Shown here: positions 1 to 8,981 of the stretch, piece after piece
How the letters are laid out: each line of letters starts with the position of its first letter
Position numbering within the stretch: the stretch's first letter is position 1
Assembly: GCF_014655955.1 (NCBI RefSeq)
Contig: NZ_BNBO01000005.1
Location: 186,001-250,000 of the forward strand
DNA: 64,000 nucleotides
Source: Kitasatospora indigofera
GTDB taxonomy: Bacteria; Actinomycetota; Actinomycetes; Streptomycetales; Streptomycetaceae
Direction of reading: 5' to 3'
Notes under the pieces: generated by a model
What the model was told of the DNA's origin: nothing
Database searches by the model: none
What the model saw: the letters and a program-made list of their open reading frames with translations, nothing else
Position numbers and translations under genes: made by a program

Positions 1-2961
1 GTCCAGCAGGTGCGGCTGCGGCTCCTCGTGGCCCGCGCCGCCCTTGCCCCGGCGGCGGCGCTTGCCGCCGGCGGAGCCGGCCTCGCCCGAGGTGCCCACC
101 GGGCCGCCGCCGCCACCGGGGGCGGTCGGCTGCTCCATGTGCACGATGACGCCGCGGCCGTTGCAGTGCACGCACGGCTCGGAGAAGGACTCCAGCAGGC
201 CCTGGCCGACCCGCTTGCGGGTCATCTGGACCAGGCCCAGCGAGGTGACCTCGGCCACCTGGTGCTTGGTCCGGTCACGGCCCAGGCACTCCAGCAGACG
301 GCGCAGCACCAGGTCCCGGTTGGACTCCAGCACCATGTCGATGAAGTCGATCACGATGATGCCGCCGAGGTCGCGCAGCCGCAGCTGGCGCACGATCTCC
401 TCGGCCGCCTCGATGTTGTTGCGGGTGACGGTCTCCTCGAGGTTGCCGCCCTGGCCCACGAACTTGCCGGTGTTGACGTCGACGACGATCATCGCCTCGG
501 TCCGGTCGATCACCAGCGAACCGCCGCTGGGCAGCCAGACCTTGCGGTCCAGCGCCTTCATCAGCTGCTCGTCGATCCGGTAGGTCGCGAAGACGTCCAC
601 GTCGGACGTCCAGCGCTGGAGCCGCTCGGCCAGGTCGGGGGCGACCCCGCCGACGTACTCGTGGATGGTCTTCCACGCCTCGTCGCCGGAGACGATGACC
701 TTGGTGAAGTCCTCGTTGAAGATGTCGCGGACGACCCGGACGGTCATGTCCGGCTCGCCGTAGAGCAGCGCCGGGGCGTTGCCGGTGGCGGCCTTCTTCT
801 GGATCTCCTCCCACTGCGCCTGCAGGCGCTGCACGTCACGCGTCAGCTCGTCCTCGCTGGCGCCCTCGGCGGCGGTGCGCACGATGACGCCCGCGTCCTC
901 GGGGACGATCCGCTTGAGGATCTGCTTCAGGCGGGCCCGCTCGTTCTCGGGCAGCTTGCGGCTGATCCCGGTCATCGAGCCCTCGGGGACGTACACCAGG
1001 TAGCGGCCCGGGAGGGAGATCTGGCTGGTCAGGCGGGCGCCCTTGTGGCCGATCGGGTCCTTGGAGACCTGCACCAGCACGGACTGGCCGGACTTCAGCA
1101 CCGACTCGATCCGGCGCGGGCCGCCGTGGCCGCCCAGCGAACCGAAGTTGACCTCACCGGCGTACAGCACCGCGTTGCGGCCCTTGCCGATGTCGACGAA
1201 GGCGGCCTCCATCGACGGCAGCACGTTCTGGACCTTGCCCAGGTAGACGTTGCCGACGTACGAGGTGGCCTGCTCCTTGTTGACGTAGTGCTCGACGAGC
1301 ACGCCGTCCTCCAGCACGCCGATCTGGGTGCGCTGGCCGTTCTGACGCACGACCATCACCCGCTCGACCGACTCGCGGCGGGCCAGGAACTCGGCCTCGG
1401 TGATGATCGGCACCCGGCGGCGGCCCAGCTCGCGGCCCTCACGGCGGCGCTGCTTCTTCGCCTCCAGGCGGGTGGAGCCCTTGATGGACTGCACCTCGTC
1501 CGGGTCGAACGACGGCTCGGTGGAACGGCGGCGCGGCTCGCGGACCTTCACGACCGTGCGCACGCCGTCCTCGGCGGAGTCGCTCTCGGCGGGCTCGGCG
1601 CCGCTCTCGCCACTGCGGCGACGGCGACGGCGGCGACGGCGCGAGGAGGCCAGGCCCGAGGCCAGGTCGTCGTCCTCGTCCTCCTCCTCGGCGACGGCCG
1701 GCTCCTCGGCGGGCTGCTCGGCCGACTCCTGCGTCTCCGGCTCGAACTCCTCGGCCTCGCCACGGCGGCGGCGACGGCCACCCCGGCGGCGGCGACGGGA
1801 CGGACGGTCGTCCTCCCACTCGCTGTCCTGCTCGGGGCCGGCGGCGACGGGCTCGGGCTCGACGGCCCGGGCCGGCGCGGGAGCCTCCACGGGGGCGGGG
1901 GCCGGCGCGGCCGGGGCGGCCTGCTGGACGGGCTGCTGGGCCTGCCGCTCGGCGGCGGCCGGGCGCTGGCGGGACGGCGTCTGCACCCGGACCTGGGTCC
2001 GGGTCCGGCGACGACGGCCGACGCCGCTGTACTCGAACTCGTCCTCGTCCTCGGCGGCCGGAGCGGCCGGGGCCTGCTTCGCGGCGGGCGCGGCGACGGG
2101 GGCCTGCTTGGCGGCCGGTGCGGCCGCCGGAGCGGCGGCGGGCGCGGCGGCCTGGGCCGGCGCGACGAACGGGGCGGGCTCCTGGAAGACCGGCGCCTGG
2201 AAGATCGCGGTGGACGGGCGCACGGCCCGGCGACGGGCCCGCGGCGCGGGCTCGGCCTCCGCCGGCGGGGCGGCCACGGGCGTCGGCTCGGCCACCGGGG
2301 CGGCGGCGACCGGCTCCTCGACGACCTCTTCCTCCACCGGCTCCTCGACCGCGGCCGGGGTCTCCTCGACCACGGGGGCGCTCTCCACCACGCGACGGCG
2401 GCGGGGGCGGCGGGCGGCCGGGGCCTCCTCCACGGGCTGCTCGGCGGCGGGCTGCTCCGCGACGGGCTCGGCGACCGGCTCGGCGACGGGCTCCGCCACG
2501 GGGGCGGCCTCGGCGGCGGGCGCCCCGGCCGGGGCCTCGGCACGCTTGCGGGTCCGGCGGGCCCGGACCGGCTTCTCGGCGGGCGCGGCCTCGGCCGGCG
2601 CCTCGACGACCGGCTCGGCGGCCGGAGCGGCGGCCTCGGCCACCGGTGTGACGATGATCTCAGCGGCCTCCGGCGCCCCGGCCGGGGCCTCGGCACGCTT
2701 ACGGGTCCGGCGGGCCCGGACCGGCTTCTCGGCGGGCGCGGCCTCGGCCGGCGCCTCGGCGACCGGCTCGGCGGCCGGAGCGGCGGCCTCGGCGGCCGGA
2801 ACCACGGTCTCGGCGCCCTCGCCGGCCGTGCTCTGCGGTGCGCCCGCCGGGCGGGACACGGCACGGCGACGGCGACGCGGCGGCGCCGCGGACGTCCCCT
2901 CGGTGCCGGCTTCGTTGTCTCCCGCGGCAGCGGGCTGCTGCGGATCGGTGTTATCGAGCAT
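1..2961 (-). CDS. rne: Ribonuclease E/G, 3' end beyond window
   Basis: This is the endoribonuclease of mRNA decay and rRNA processing. The visible 987 residues begin with about 500 residues rich in Ala, Pro, Glu and Arg, the long disordered extension typical of streptomycete RNase ES. The S1 RNA-binding segment follows (NLYLGKVQNVLPSMEAAFVD, roughly residues 570-590). The DNase-I-like catalytic part holds both metal-binding aspartates, in EAMIVVDVNTGK near residue 826 and GIIVIDFIDM near 870. The zinc-link CxxC is in SEPCVHCNGRG near 928. The reading frame is still open at base 1, so the C-terminus is missing. The ATG at 2961 is preceded by GGGAG. In streptomycetes rplU and rpmA usually follow. 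The extension contains an internal duplication, listed separately. Confidence 0.96.
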   Translation of the reverse strand, partial: MLDNTDPQQPAAAGDNEAGTEGTSAAPPRRRRRAVSRPAGAPQSTAGEGAETVVPAAEAAAPAAEPVAEAPAEAAPAEKPVRARRTRKRAEAPAGAPEAAEIIVTPVAEAAAPAAEPVVEAPAEAAPAEKPVRARRTRKRAEAPAGAPAAEAAPVAEPVAEPVAEPVAEQPAAEQPVEEAPAARRPRRRRVVESAPVVEETPAAVEEPVEEEVVEEPVAAAPVAEPTPVAAPPAEAEPAPRARRRAVRPSTAIFQAPVFQEPAPFVAPAQAAAPAAAPAAAPAAKQAPVAAPAAKQAPAAPAAEDEDEFEYSGVGRRRRTRTQVRVQTPSRQRPAAAERQAQQPVQQAAPAAPAPAPVEAPAPARAVEPEPVAAGPEQDSEWEDDRPSRRRRRGGRRRRRGEAEEFEPETQESAEQPAEEPAVAEEEDEDDDLASGLASSRRRRRRRRRSGESGAEPAESDSAEDGVRTVVKVREPRRRSTEPSFDPDEVQSIKGSTRLEAKKQRRREGRELGRRRVPIITEAEFLARRESVERVMVVRQNGQRTQIGVLEDGVLVEHYVNKEQATSYVGNVYLGKVQNVLPSMEAAFVDIGKGRNAVLYAGEVNFGSLGGHGGPRRIESVLKSGQSVLVQVSKDPIGHKGARLTSQISLPGRYLVYVPEGSMTGISRKLPENERARLKQILKRIVPEDAGVIVRTAAEGASEDELTRDVQRLQAQWEEIQKKAATGNAPALLYGEPDMTVRVVRDIFNEDFTKVIVSGDEAWKTIHEYVGGVAPDLAERLQRWTSDVDVFATYRIDEQLMKALDRKVWLPSGGSLVIDRTEAMIVVDVNTGKFVGQGGNLEETVTRNNIEAAEEIVRQLRLRDLGGIIVIDFIDMVLESNRDLVLRRLLECLGRDRTKHQVAEVTSLGLVQMTRKRVGQGLLESFSEPCVHCNGRGVIVHMEQPTAPGGGGGPVGTSGEAGSAGGKRRRRGKGGAGHEEPQPHLLD
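2519..2793. repeat. 122-bp direct repeat inside rne
   Basis: Two nearly identical 122-bp copies lie at 2519-2640 and 2672-2793, offset by 153 bp (exactly 51 codons), so the frame is kept. I saw two differences in the part I compared. The repeat encodes an Ala/Glu/Pro-rich stretch followed by a basic segment (RARRTRKRAEAP). It sits in the disordered N-terminal extension and probably arose by tandem duplication. Confidence 0.85.
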
Positions 2962-3355
2962 GCGGGTGGATCTCCCGTCAGGCCCCCGGGCTCCGCATCG
3001 GGCACGGTGCGGCACCGGTGGCCGGCCGGCATCCTCACGGATGCCCCTGCCGGACCTTCCTCGGTGCCACCGTGCGGACGCGAGGCCGCACAGGAGCTCG
3101 TAGTCTCGCTCGGCGCCCCGCACAGTTGCGGGGTGTCGAAAGTCTTCTGGTCTGACCAGTCTTCTCAGGTGTTCCCAAGCTGCGCCGTCCCCCAACCCCG
3201 GGTGGCTCCCGGAAGGGGTCCTCGGGCCCGCCGACCATCGGGGTCGGCGGGCCGCAAGGGGCCGGCCTGTGCTTCGACGACGCTCGCTCCCCTGGGGAGC
3301 CGCGGGGGCCTGGAGCGCCAGACGGTCCAGTTGTCCTGGACCCGGCCTCCGCCCG
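2962..3355. other. Intergenic region upstream of rne
   Basis: No gene is supported here. The region should hold the rne promoter, but I see no convincing -35/-10 pair. Two inverted repeats are visible: a 12-bp hairpin at 3225-3253 (listed as a terminator) and a small palindrome CTGGT-CTG-ACCAG at 3147-3159 flanked by a repeated AGTCTTCT. Confidence 0.6.
3225..3253 (-). terminator. Hairpin terminator after the DUF2344 gene
   Basis: Perfect 12-bp arms (GGCCCGCCGACC and its complement) with a 5-nt loop, about 100 nt downstream of the DUF2344 stop codon on the minus strand. There is no U tract, as is usual for streptomycete terminators. Confidence 0.6.
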
Positions 3356-4156
3356 CTAGGCGGACGCGGTTGCGCGCGGCCCAGCAGCCTCTACAGGGCC
3401 GGCCGGGGCCGCGGCGCGGTCGAGCGCCAGCGGGTCGGTCACCGTGCCGGTCCCCTCGTCGAGCGGCCCCTGCGCCAGCCTGGTCACCTCAGCGGGGACC
3501 GGCGGCGCCAGGTCGGCCGTCGCACGGAGACCGGACAAAACGTCGTCGGGTCGTACGGCGGGTGTGGCGTGTCGTACTACCAGGCGCAGTATCGCACAGG
3601 GACGGGCCGTCCGAACATCGGACTCCCCCTCCAGGTGCCCGTCCGGACCATTTCCCACCTGCGGCGCGACGATTTCGAGCGCCGCCACCGGGCCGCGCGC
3701 GTCGAAGCGGCGGACCCCGTTCTTGGTCAGGCGTTCGACCTCGACCTGCTCGGCGGCGAGGAACAGCGCGACCGCGCGGGCGGCCTCGTCCTGCTCCACC
3801 CCGTCCAGCCGGACCAGCCACTCGGAGGCCTCCAGGCGCTCCACGAAGTTCGGGGTGCGGACCTCGACGGCGTCGATGATGTCCAGCCCGGCCGGCAGCG
3901 AGTCGTCGAGCTGCGCACGCAGCTGCTCCGGGTCGCGGACGGCGGCCAGGCCGATCTCCAGGTACTCCGCCTCGCTGGCCACCCCGGTGGGGGCGGCGTT
4001 GGCGTACGAGACCTTGGGGTGCGGCGTGAAGCCGGCCGAGTAGGCCATCGGGACGGCCGAGCGGCGCAGCGCGCGCTCGAAGGCGCGCTGGAAGTCACGG
4101 TGGCTGGTGAAGCGCAGCCGGCCGCGCTTGGTGTAGCGGAGACGGATGCGCTGCAC
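3356..4156 (-). CDS. Radical-SAM-linked protein, DUF2344 (TIGR03936)
   Basis: The 266-residue protein begins MQRIRLRYTKRGRLRFTSHR and contains the family signature AYSAGFTPHPKVSYANA. Members are encoded next to, or fused with, the TIGR03960 radical-SAM protein, which here lies one gene upstream at 5864-7792, so the two probably act on the same unknown substrate. A tRNA or RNA modification role is sometimes suggested, but nothing in the sequence proves it. The start is GTG. The C-terminal 80 residues (PAVRPDDVLSGLRATAD onward) are less conserved and Ala/Pro-rich. In this window a membrane repeat protein separates the pair, whereas I expect them close together. Confidence 0.85.
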   Translation of the reverse strand: MQRIRLRYTKRGRLRFTSHRDFQRAFERALRRSAVPMAYSAGFTPHPKVSYANAAPTGVASEAEYLEIGLAAVRDPEQLRAQLDDSLPAGLDIIDAVEVRTPNFVERLEASEWLVRLDGVEQDEAARAVALFLAAEQVEVERLTKNGVRRFDARGPVAALEIVAPQVGNGPDGHLEGESDVRTARPCAILRLVVRHATPAVRPDDVLSGLRATADLAPPVPAEVTRLAQGPLDEGTGTVTDPLALDRAAAPAGPVEAAGPRATASA

Positions 4157-4345
4157 CGTCGGCGCGGGCGGCGGACCGTCGGGCGTACGGCGTGCCAGGT
4201 CGCTCAGTCCTTAGTCAGTGTCCCCGTCCGGCCGCGCGCGCTGGCCCGGCCCGGACTCTGTCGTACCAAAGGGTACGCGCCCGGCGGGCCCTCGTGCTCC
4301 GCCCCTGGTCAGAAGCCTGACCGGGAGCGAAGCCGCAGGCCGGAA

Positions 4346-4377
4346 GCCGTCAGCCGTCAGCCGTCAGCCGTCAGCCG
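4346..4377. repeat. 7-bp tandem repeat overlapping a stop codon
   Basis: Four and a half copies of GCCGTCA. The TGA stop of the minus-strand gene at 4371-5669 lies inside the array (4371-4373), so slippage of one unit would change the protein's last residues or move its stop. Confidence 0.85.
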
Positions 4378-5669
4378 GTCAACGAGCGCCGGACCTCACG
4401 GATCGTCTCGCGCACCGAGCGCCGGACCTCCCCGATCGTCTCGCGCGCCGTCCGCAGGGCCCGGCGCAGCTCCTCCTTGACCGGCCACCACACCTCCCGC
4501 CGGACCCACCGGCACGGCCGCACCACCGCGAACCGCCAGATCCGCCCGCCGAGGCGCCAGGCCCGCAGGGCGGCCCGGCCCAGCTCCCGCAGCAGCGGGA
4601 ACAGCAGGACCCGCCAGAGCCACCCGAGCGGGATCAGCAGCAGGTGCTCGACCAGCCACACCAGCGCGGCGGCCGCCGGGCGCAGCACGTACCGGCCCAG
4701 CAGCGACAACGGCTGCAGCACCAGGTACTCGGCCAGCCGGGCGGCCGCCGTCAGCAGCAGGCGGACGAGCAGCACCAGCCCCCGTCCCACCGCGACGTCC
4801 GCCACGATCAGCCACCACCCGGCCGGGGCCAGCACGGACCGGACCAGCCAGGCCGCGGGCCGGACCAGCAGCAGGACGAACAGCCGGGCCGCCAGCCGGG
4901 CCGTGGCCACCAGCAGCCGCGCCGCCAGCCCCACCCCGTCGACGGCCAGCCGGACCAGCCCGGCCAGGAGCCGGCGCAGGGCCGCGCCGGACGGGCGCAG
5001 CACGTACCGCCACAGCCGACGGGCGGTCCGGACCACCAGCAGCTCGACCAGGCTCCCCAGCCGCCGCCCCAGTGCGAGGCCGAGCCGGCCGAGGGCCTTG
5101 CCGGACGGCACCAGCACCGCCCGCACCAGCCAGCCGGCGGGCAGCACCACCACCAGGTCGAAGAGGCGGAACAGCAGCTTGAAGGCGCCGATCACCAGCC
5201 GGACCAGCCCCAGCAGGAGCCACTCCACGGCCCGTCCGAGCGGGCGCAGCAGGAAGCGCCCGAGGAAGGTCAGCGCGGGCAGCAGAGCCGTCCGCCAGAG
5301 ACCGGCGCAGAGCCGGTGCAGCAGGTGCGCCGCCAGCCGTCCGCCCCGGGCCAGCCCCCGGCCCAGCGGTGCCAGCAGGTACCGGTGGAGCGCGACGAAC
5401 GGCTGCACCAGCAGCCGGTGCAGGCCCCGGCCCGCCGCCCGCCCGGTCCACCCGAGCGCCGCCCCGACCGGGCGGGCCACCAGCACGAGCAGCTCCCAGA
5501 GGAACCGCAGCGGCAGGACCACCGCGAACGCGAACACCCGCACCGGCACCCGGACCACCGCGACCAGGCACCCGGCCTGCGCCTGCCGGTCGCCCTCCCC
5601 CACGGCCGCCGGCCCGGCCGCGCCCTTCACCAGGCCCACCGCCGGTTCCGGTCTCTCGGATCCCGTCAT
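4371..5669 (-). CDS. Membrane-associated helical-repeat protein, function unknown
   Basis: I do not recognise this 432-residue protein. After about 35 polar residues it is almost wholly hydrophobic/arginine helix. A motif of about 21 residues with consensus 'hhhxPxxxLhRxhLxPxGxxh' recurs around nine times, starting near residues 51, 87, 128, 173, 210, 266, 316, 343 and 380 (for example VVVLPAGWLVRAVLVPSGKA and LLLVRPAAWLVRSVLAPAGW). Linkers are Leu/Arg-rich. The tail carries two copies of RETIxEVRRS. Regular Arg among Leu/Val/Trp suggests amphipathic helices lying on the membrane rather than simple spanning helices. The codon bias supports real coding. The start ATG at 5669 follows a G-rich stretch. 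It sits between the two radical-SAM-pair genes on the same strand but behind their terminator. Function cannot be assigned. Confidence 0.7.
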   Translation of the reverse strand: MTGSERPEPAVGLVKGAAGPAAVGEGDRQAQAGCLVAVVRVPVRVFAFAVVLPLRFLWELLVLVARPVGAALGWTGRAAGRGLHRLLVQPFVALHRYLLAPLGRGLARGGRLAAHLLHRLCAGLWRTALLPALTFLGRFLLRPLGRAVEWLLLGLVRLVIGAFKLLFRLFDLVVVLPAGWLVRAVLVPSGKALGRLGLALGRRLGSLVELLVVRTARRLWRYVLRPSGAALRRLLAGLVRLAVDGVGLAARLLVATARLAARLFVLLLVRPAAWLVRSVLAPAGWWLIVADVAVGRGLVLLVRLLLTAAARLAEYLVLQPLSLLGRYVLRPAAAALVWLVEHLLLIPLGWLWRVLLFPLLRELGRAALRAWRLGGRIWRFAVVRPCRWVRREVWWPVKEELRRALRTARETIGEVRRSVRETIREVRRSLTG

Positions 5670-5802
5670 CTTCCGCCCGCCCCCCGTAGCCCGAACCGGC
5701 CCGTCGTCCGCCGACAGGTCATCAGCCCGGCGCGCGCCACGGTGGTTTCGAGAGGGTGATCGTAGTGCAGGGGGCCGTCACCGGAACGTCCCGGAACGGC
5801 GG

Positions 5803-5855
5803 CAGGCCCCGTCGGGAACGACGGGGCCTGCCGGGGCGGGCGGTACCGCCCGCCC
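5803..5855 (-). terminator. Double hairpin terminator after radical-SAM gene
   Basis: The first hairpin has 11-bp arms (CAGGCCCCGTC / GACGGGGCCTG) at 5803-5830. A second, fully palindromic GC element lies at 5834-5855 (GGGCGGGCGGTACC...). Both sit just after the stop codon at 5864 in the minus direction. Confidence 0.75.
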
Positions 5856-5863
5856 GGTGCTGC

Positions 5864-7792
5864 CTACTTGTTGACCACGGTCAGCGGCAGGAGCTTCACG
5901 CCGGTGGGACCGATCTGGATCTCGGTGCTCATCTGAGGACACACGCCACAATCGAAGCACGGCGTCCAGCGGCAGTCGTCGACCTCGACCTCTTCGAGGG
6001 CGTCCTGCCAGTCCTCCCAGAGCCAGTCCTTGTCGAGGCCGCTGTCCAGGTGGTCCCAGGGCAGCACCTCCTCGTAGGTGCGCTCGCGGGTGGTGTACCA
6101 GTCGACGTCGACGCCGGTGCCGGCCAGGCCCTTCTCGGCGGAGGCCATCCAGCGGTCGTAGCTGAAGTGCTCGCGCCAGCCGTCGAAGCGGCCGCCGTCC
6201 TCGTAGACGGCGCGGATCACGGCGCCGATGCGGCGGTCGCCGCGCGAGAGCAGGCCCTCGACGATGCCGGGCTTGCCGTCGTGGTAGCGGTAGCCGATGT
6301 TCTTGCCGTACTTGCGGTCGCCGCGGATGGAGTCGCGCAGCTTGGTCAGCCGGGCGTCGGTGTCCTCGGCGGAGAGCTGCGGGGCCCACTGGAAGGGCGT
6401 GTGCGGCTTGGGCACGAACCCGCCGATCGAGACGGTGCAGCGGATGTCGTTCTGGCCGGTGACCTCGCGGCCCTTCTGGATGACGTTCTTCGCCATCTCG
6501 CCGATCTGCAGCACGTCCTCGTCGGTCTCGGTGGGCAGGCCGCACATGAAGTACAGCTTCACCTGGCGCCAGCCGTTGCCGTAGGCGGTGGAGACGGTGC
6601 GGATCAGGTCCTCCTCCGACACCATCTTGTTGATCACCTTGCGGATCCGCTCGCTGCCGCCCTCGGGGGCGAAGGTGAGACCCGAGCGACGGCCGTTGCG
6701 GGTCAGCTCGTTGGCGAGGTCGATGTTGAAGGCGTCGACCCGGGTGGACGGCAGCGACAGGCCGATCTTGTCGTCGGTGTAGCGGTCGGCCAGGCCCTTG
6801 GCGATGTCGCCGATCTCGGTGTGGTCGGCGCTCGACAGCGAGAGCAGGCCCACCTCCTCGAAGCCGGTGGCCTTCAGCCCGCGCTCGACCATCTCGCCGA
6901 TGCCGGTGATGCTTCGCTCCCGCACGGGGCGCGTGATCATGCCGGCCTGGCAGAAGCGGCACCCGCGGGTGCAGCCCCGGAAGATCTCGACGGACATCCG
7001 CTCGTGCACCGTCTCGGCGAGCGGGACGAGCGGCTGCTTCGGGTAGGGCCACTCGTCGAGGTCCATGACGGTGTGCTTGGAGACCCGCCACGGCACGCCG
7101 GCCCGGTTGGGCACGACCCGGGCGATCCGGCCGTCGGCCAGGTACTCGACGTCGTAGAAGCGCGGCACGTAGAACCCGCCGGTCTTCGCCAGGCGCAGCA
7201 GCACCTCGTCGCGGCCGCCGGGGCGGCCCTCGGCCTTCCAGGTGCGGATGATCTCGGTCATGTCGAGGACGGCCTGCTCGCCGTCGCCGACGACGGCGCA
7301 GTCGATGAAGTCCGCGATCGGCTCGGGGTTGAAGGCGGCGTGGCCGCCGGCGAGCACGATCGGGTCGTCGAGGGTGCGGTCCTTGGCCTCCAGCGGGATG
7401 CCGGCGAGGTCGAGGGCGGTGAGCATGTTGGTGTAGCCGAGCTCGGTGGAGAAGGAGAGCCCGAACACGTCGAAGGCCTTGACCGGGCGGTGCGCGTCGA
7501 CGGTGAACTGCGGCACCCGGTGCTCGCGCATCAGCGCTTCGAGGTCCGGCCAGACGCTGTAGGTCCGCTCGGCGAGCACGCCCTCGCGCTCGTTGAGCAC
7601 CTCGTAGAGGATCATGACGCCCTGGTTCGGCAGGCCGACCTCGTAGGCGTCGGGGTACATCAGTGCCCAGCGGACGTCGCAGGCGTCCCAGTCCTTGACG
7701 GTCGAGTTGAGCTCGCCGCCGACGTACTGGATCGGCTTCTGGACGTGCGGGAGGAGGGCCTCCAGGCGTGGGAAGACCGATTCGACAGTCAT
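5864..7792 (-). CDS. B12-binding/radical-SAM protein (TIGR03960)
   Basis: A 642-residue iron-sulfur enzyme of unknown substrate. The N-terminal third is a cobalamin-binding-like Rossmann domain (MYPDAYEVGLPNQGVMILYE). The radical-SAM cluster ligands are in FRGCTRGCRFCQAG, with CxxxCxxC spacing, around residue 280. The tail has a further cysteine group (CFDCGVCPQM) typical of the family. I chose the ATG at 7792 (MTVESVFPRLE). An in-frame upstream start at 7882 would add 30 residues of low-complexity leader unlike the family. Its partner DUF2344 protein is at 3356-4156. In Streptomyces this gene lies between rne and the mre cluster, as here. Confidence 0.88.
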   Translation of the reverse strand: MTVESVFPRLEALLPHVQKPIQYVGGELNSTVKDWDACDVRWALMYPDAYEVGLPNQGVMILYEVLNEREGVLAERTYSVWPDLEALMREHRVPQFTVDAHRPVKAFDVFGLSFSTELGYTNMLTALDLAGIPLEAKDRTLDDPIVLAGGHAAFNPEPIADFIDCAVVGDGEQAVLDMTEIIRTWKAEGRPGGRDEVLLRLAKTGGFYVPRFYDVEYLADGRIARVVPNRAGVPWRVSKHTVMDLDEWPYPKQPLVPLAETVHERMSVEIFRGCTRGCRFCQAGMITRPVRERSITGIGEMVERGLKATGFEEVGLLSLSSADHTEIGDIAKGLADRYTDDKIGLSLPSTRVDAFNIDLANELTRNGRRSGLTFAPEGGSERIRKVINKMVSEEDLIRTVSTAYGNGWRQVKLYFMCGLPTETDEDVLQIGEMAKNVIQKGREVTGQNDIRCTVSIGGFVPKPHTPFQWAPQLSAEDTDARLTKLRDSIRGDRKYGKNIGYRYHDGKPGIVEGLLSRGDRRIGAVIRAVYEDGGRFDGWREHFSYDRWMASAEKGLAGTGVDVDWYTTRERTYEEVLPWDHLDSGLDKDWLWEDWQDALEEVEVDDCRWTPCFDCGVCPQMSTEIQIGPTGVKLLPLTVVNK

Positions 7793-7906
7793 GTAACTAG
7801 GAACCCTTACGACAGGAACTGGGGTGACCCTCAAGGGTAGCCGAACCGCCGGGGCGTCCGAACGGGCCGAACTCCCGTCCACCGGCGCCCGCCGCCGGGG
7901 GCCCGG

Positions 7907-8949
7907 TCACCGTCCCGGCCGTGGCCGCGGTCCCGGCCCGGCACCCGCGGCGCCCTGCCGGCCGAGCGGGACCGCCCGCAGGTGCGGGGTGACCCGGTCG
8001 GCGAGCCGGTGCTCGCCCTCGGGGGTGGGGTGCAGTCCGTCGGCGTAGAGGCCGTCGGCGTCGGCGGCCGGCAGCACGGCGAGGCCGTCCACCAGGTGCA
8101 GCCGGGTGTCACCGAGCGACTGGAGGACCCGGACGGCGTCCGCGGTGAGCCGGCGGATCCCGGCCAGGGTGAGGCCGGCGGTGTTCACCAGGTGCTCGCG
8201 TTCCACCGAGGGGAGGGCGGTGATCACCGCGATCGCGGTGTCCGGCTGCCCGTCCCGGACGGTCTCCACGAATCCGCAGAGCGCGGAGCCCAGCTGCGGG
8301 CGGTGAAGACGCCGCGGATGTAGGCGTTGGTGCCGATCTCCAGGGTGATCAGGTCGGCGGGGGTGTCCCGGACGGCGCGGGCGACCACCGGGTCGAGGTA
8401 GGCCTCGCCGGCGAAGCCGAGGTTGCGCAGCCGCCAGCCCTCCCGGGCGGCGATCAGCGCGGTCCAGCTCTCGGAGGGGCCGTGCGGGAACATCGCGTGG
8501 GTGAGTGAGCTGCCGTAGGCGATCCAGCGCGGGCCGGTGCGGGCGACCGGCTCCAGGACGCGGTGGCCGGGCAGGCCGACGGCGCGGAGCCTGGTCTCGC
8601 TCAGGTGCGGGAGCCAGACCTCGATCTCGTGGGCCGCCCCGGCGGGCCGCAGCGGCAGGGTGAGGCGCTGCGGCCCGCCGGCGAGGTGGGTGCGGTGCAG
8701 CAGTTCGCCGTCCCGCCGGACGTCGAGCGGCGCCGGGCCGGTCCCGGCGTCCAGTTCCAGCACCAGTTCGGGGGCGTCGGTGCGGACGGCGAACCGGGCA
8801 CCGGCGGGCAGCCGGGCGAGCCGCGCGAAGTTGGCGGACAGTGTGGTCGCGATCCGCTGCTGGGGGATGCGCAGGGGCAGCAGGCCGGCCGGTCCGCGCT
8901 CCCAGCCGCTGATGCCGTCCCAGGAGAGCCGGGGGTCGTCGGGGTGCAT
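7907..8949 (-). pseudogene. SGNH/GDSL esterase (SsfX3-like), frameshifted
   Basis: Read from the ATG at 8949, the product has an N-terminal beta-sandwich domain and then the start of an SGNH hydrolase domain. Block I is WIAYGSSLTHAM with the nucleophile serine, and block III is LEIGTNAYIRG. Near base 8295 the frame breaks. The rest of the enzyme (VETVRDGQPDTAIAVITALP, then block V DGLHPTPEGEHRL with the Asp-His pair) continues in another frame to 7907. Restoring one base at the CCCGCAGCTGGG site would rejoin both parts. The frameshift separates the catalytic Ser from the Asp/His, so the gene is inactive unless this is a sequencing error or a programmed shift. AAGGG precedes the ATG. A 10-bp inverted repeat lies just upstream. 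Confidence 0.75.
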
Positions 8950-8981
8950 CTCGTCACGCCCTTCACAGTCTGTTTCGAGTG

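Noticed and set aside
3147..3159. DasR-like box upstream of rne (CTGGTCTGACCAG)
   Set aside because: The centre is one base short of the dre core and rne has no link to chitin use; recorded only as a small palindrome.
10..3879. Very long plus-strand ORF opposite rne
   Set aside because: It mirrors the real minus-strand gene; high GC leaves few stop codons. Its translation is low-complexity with no family motifs.
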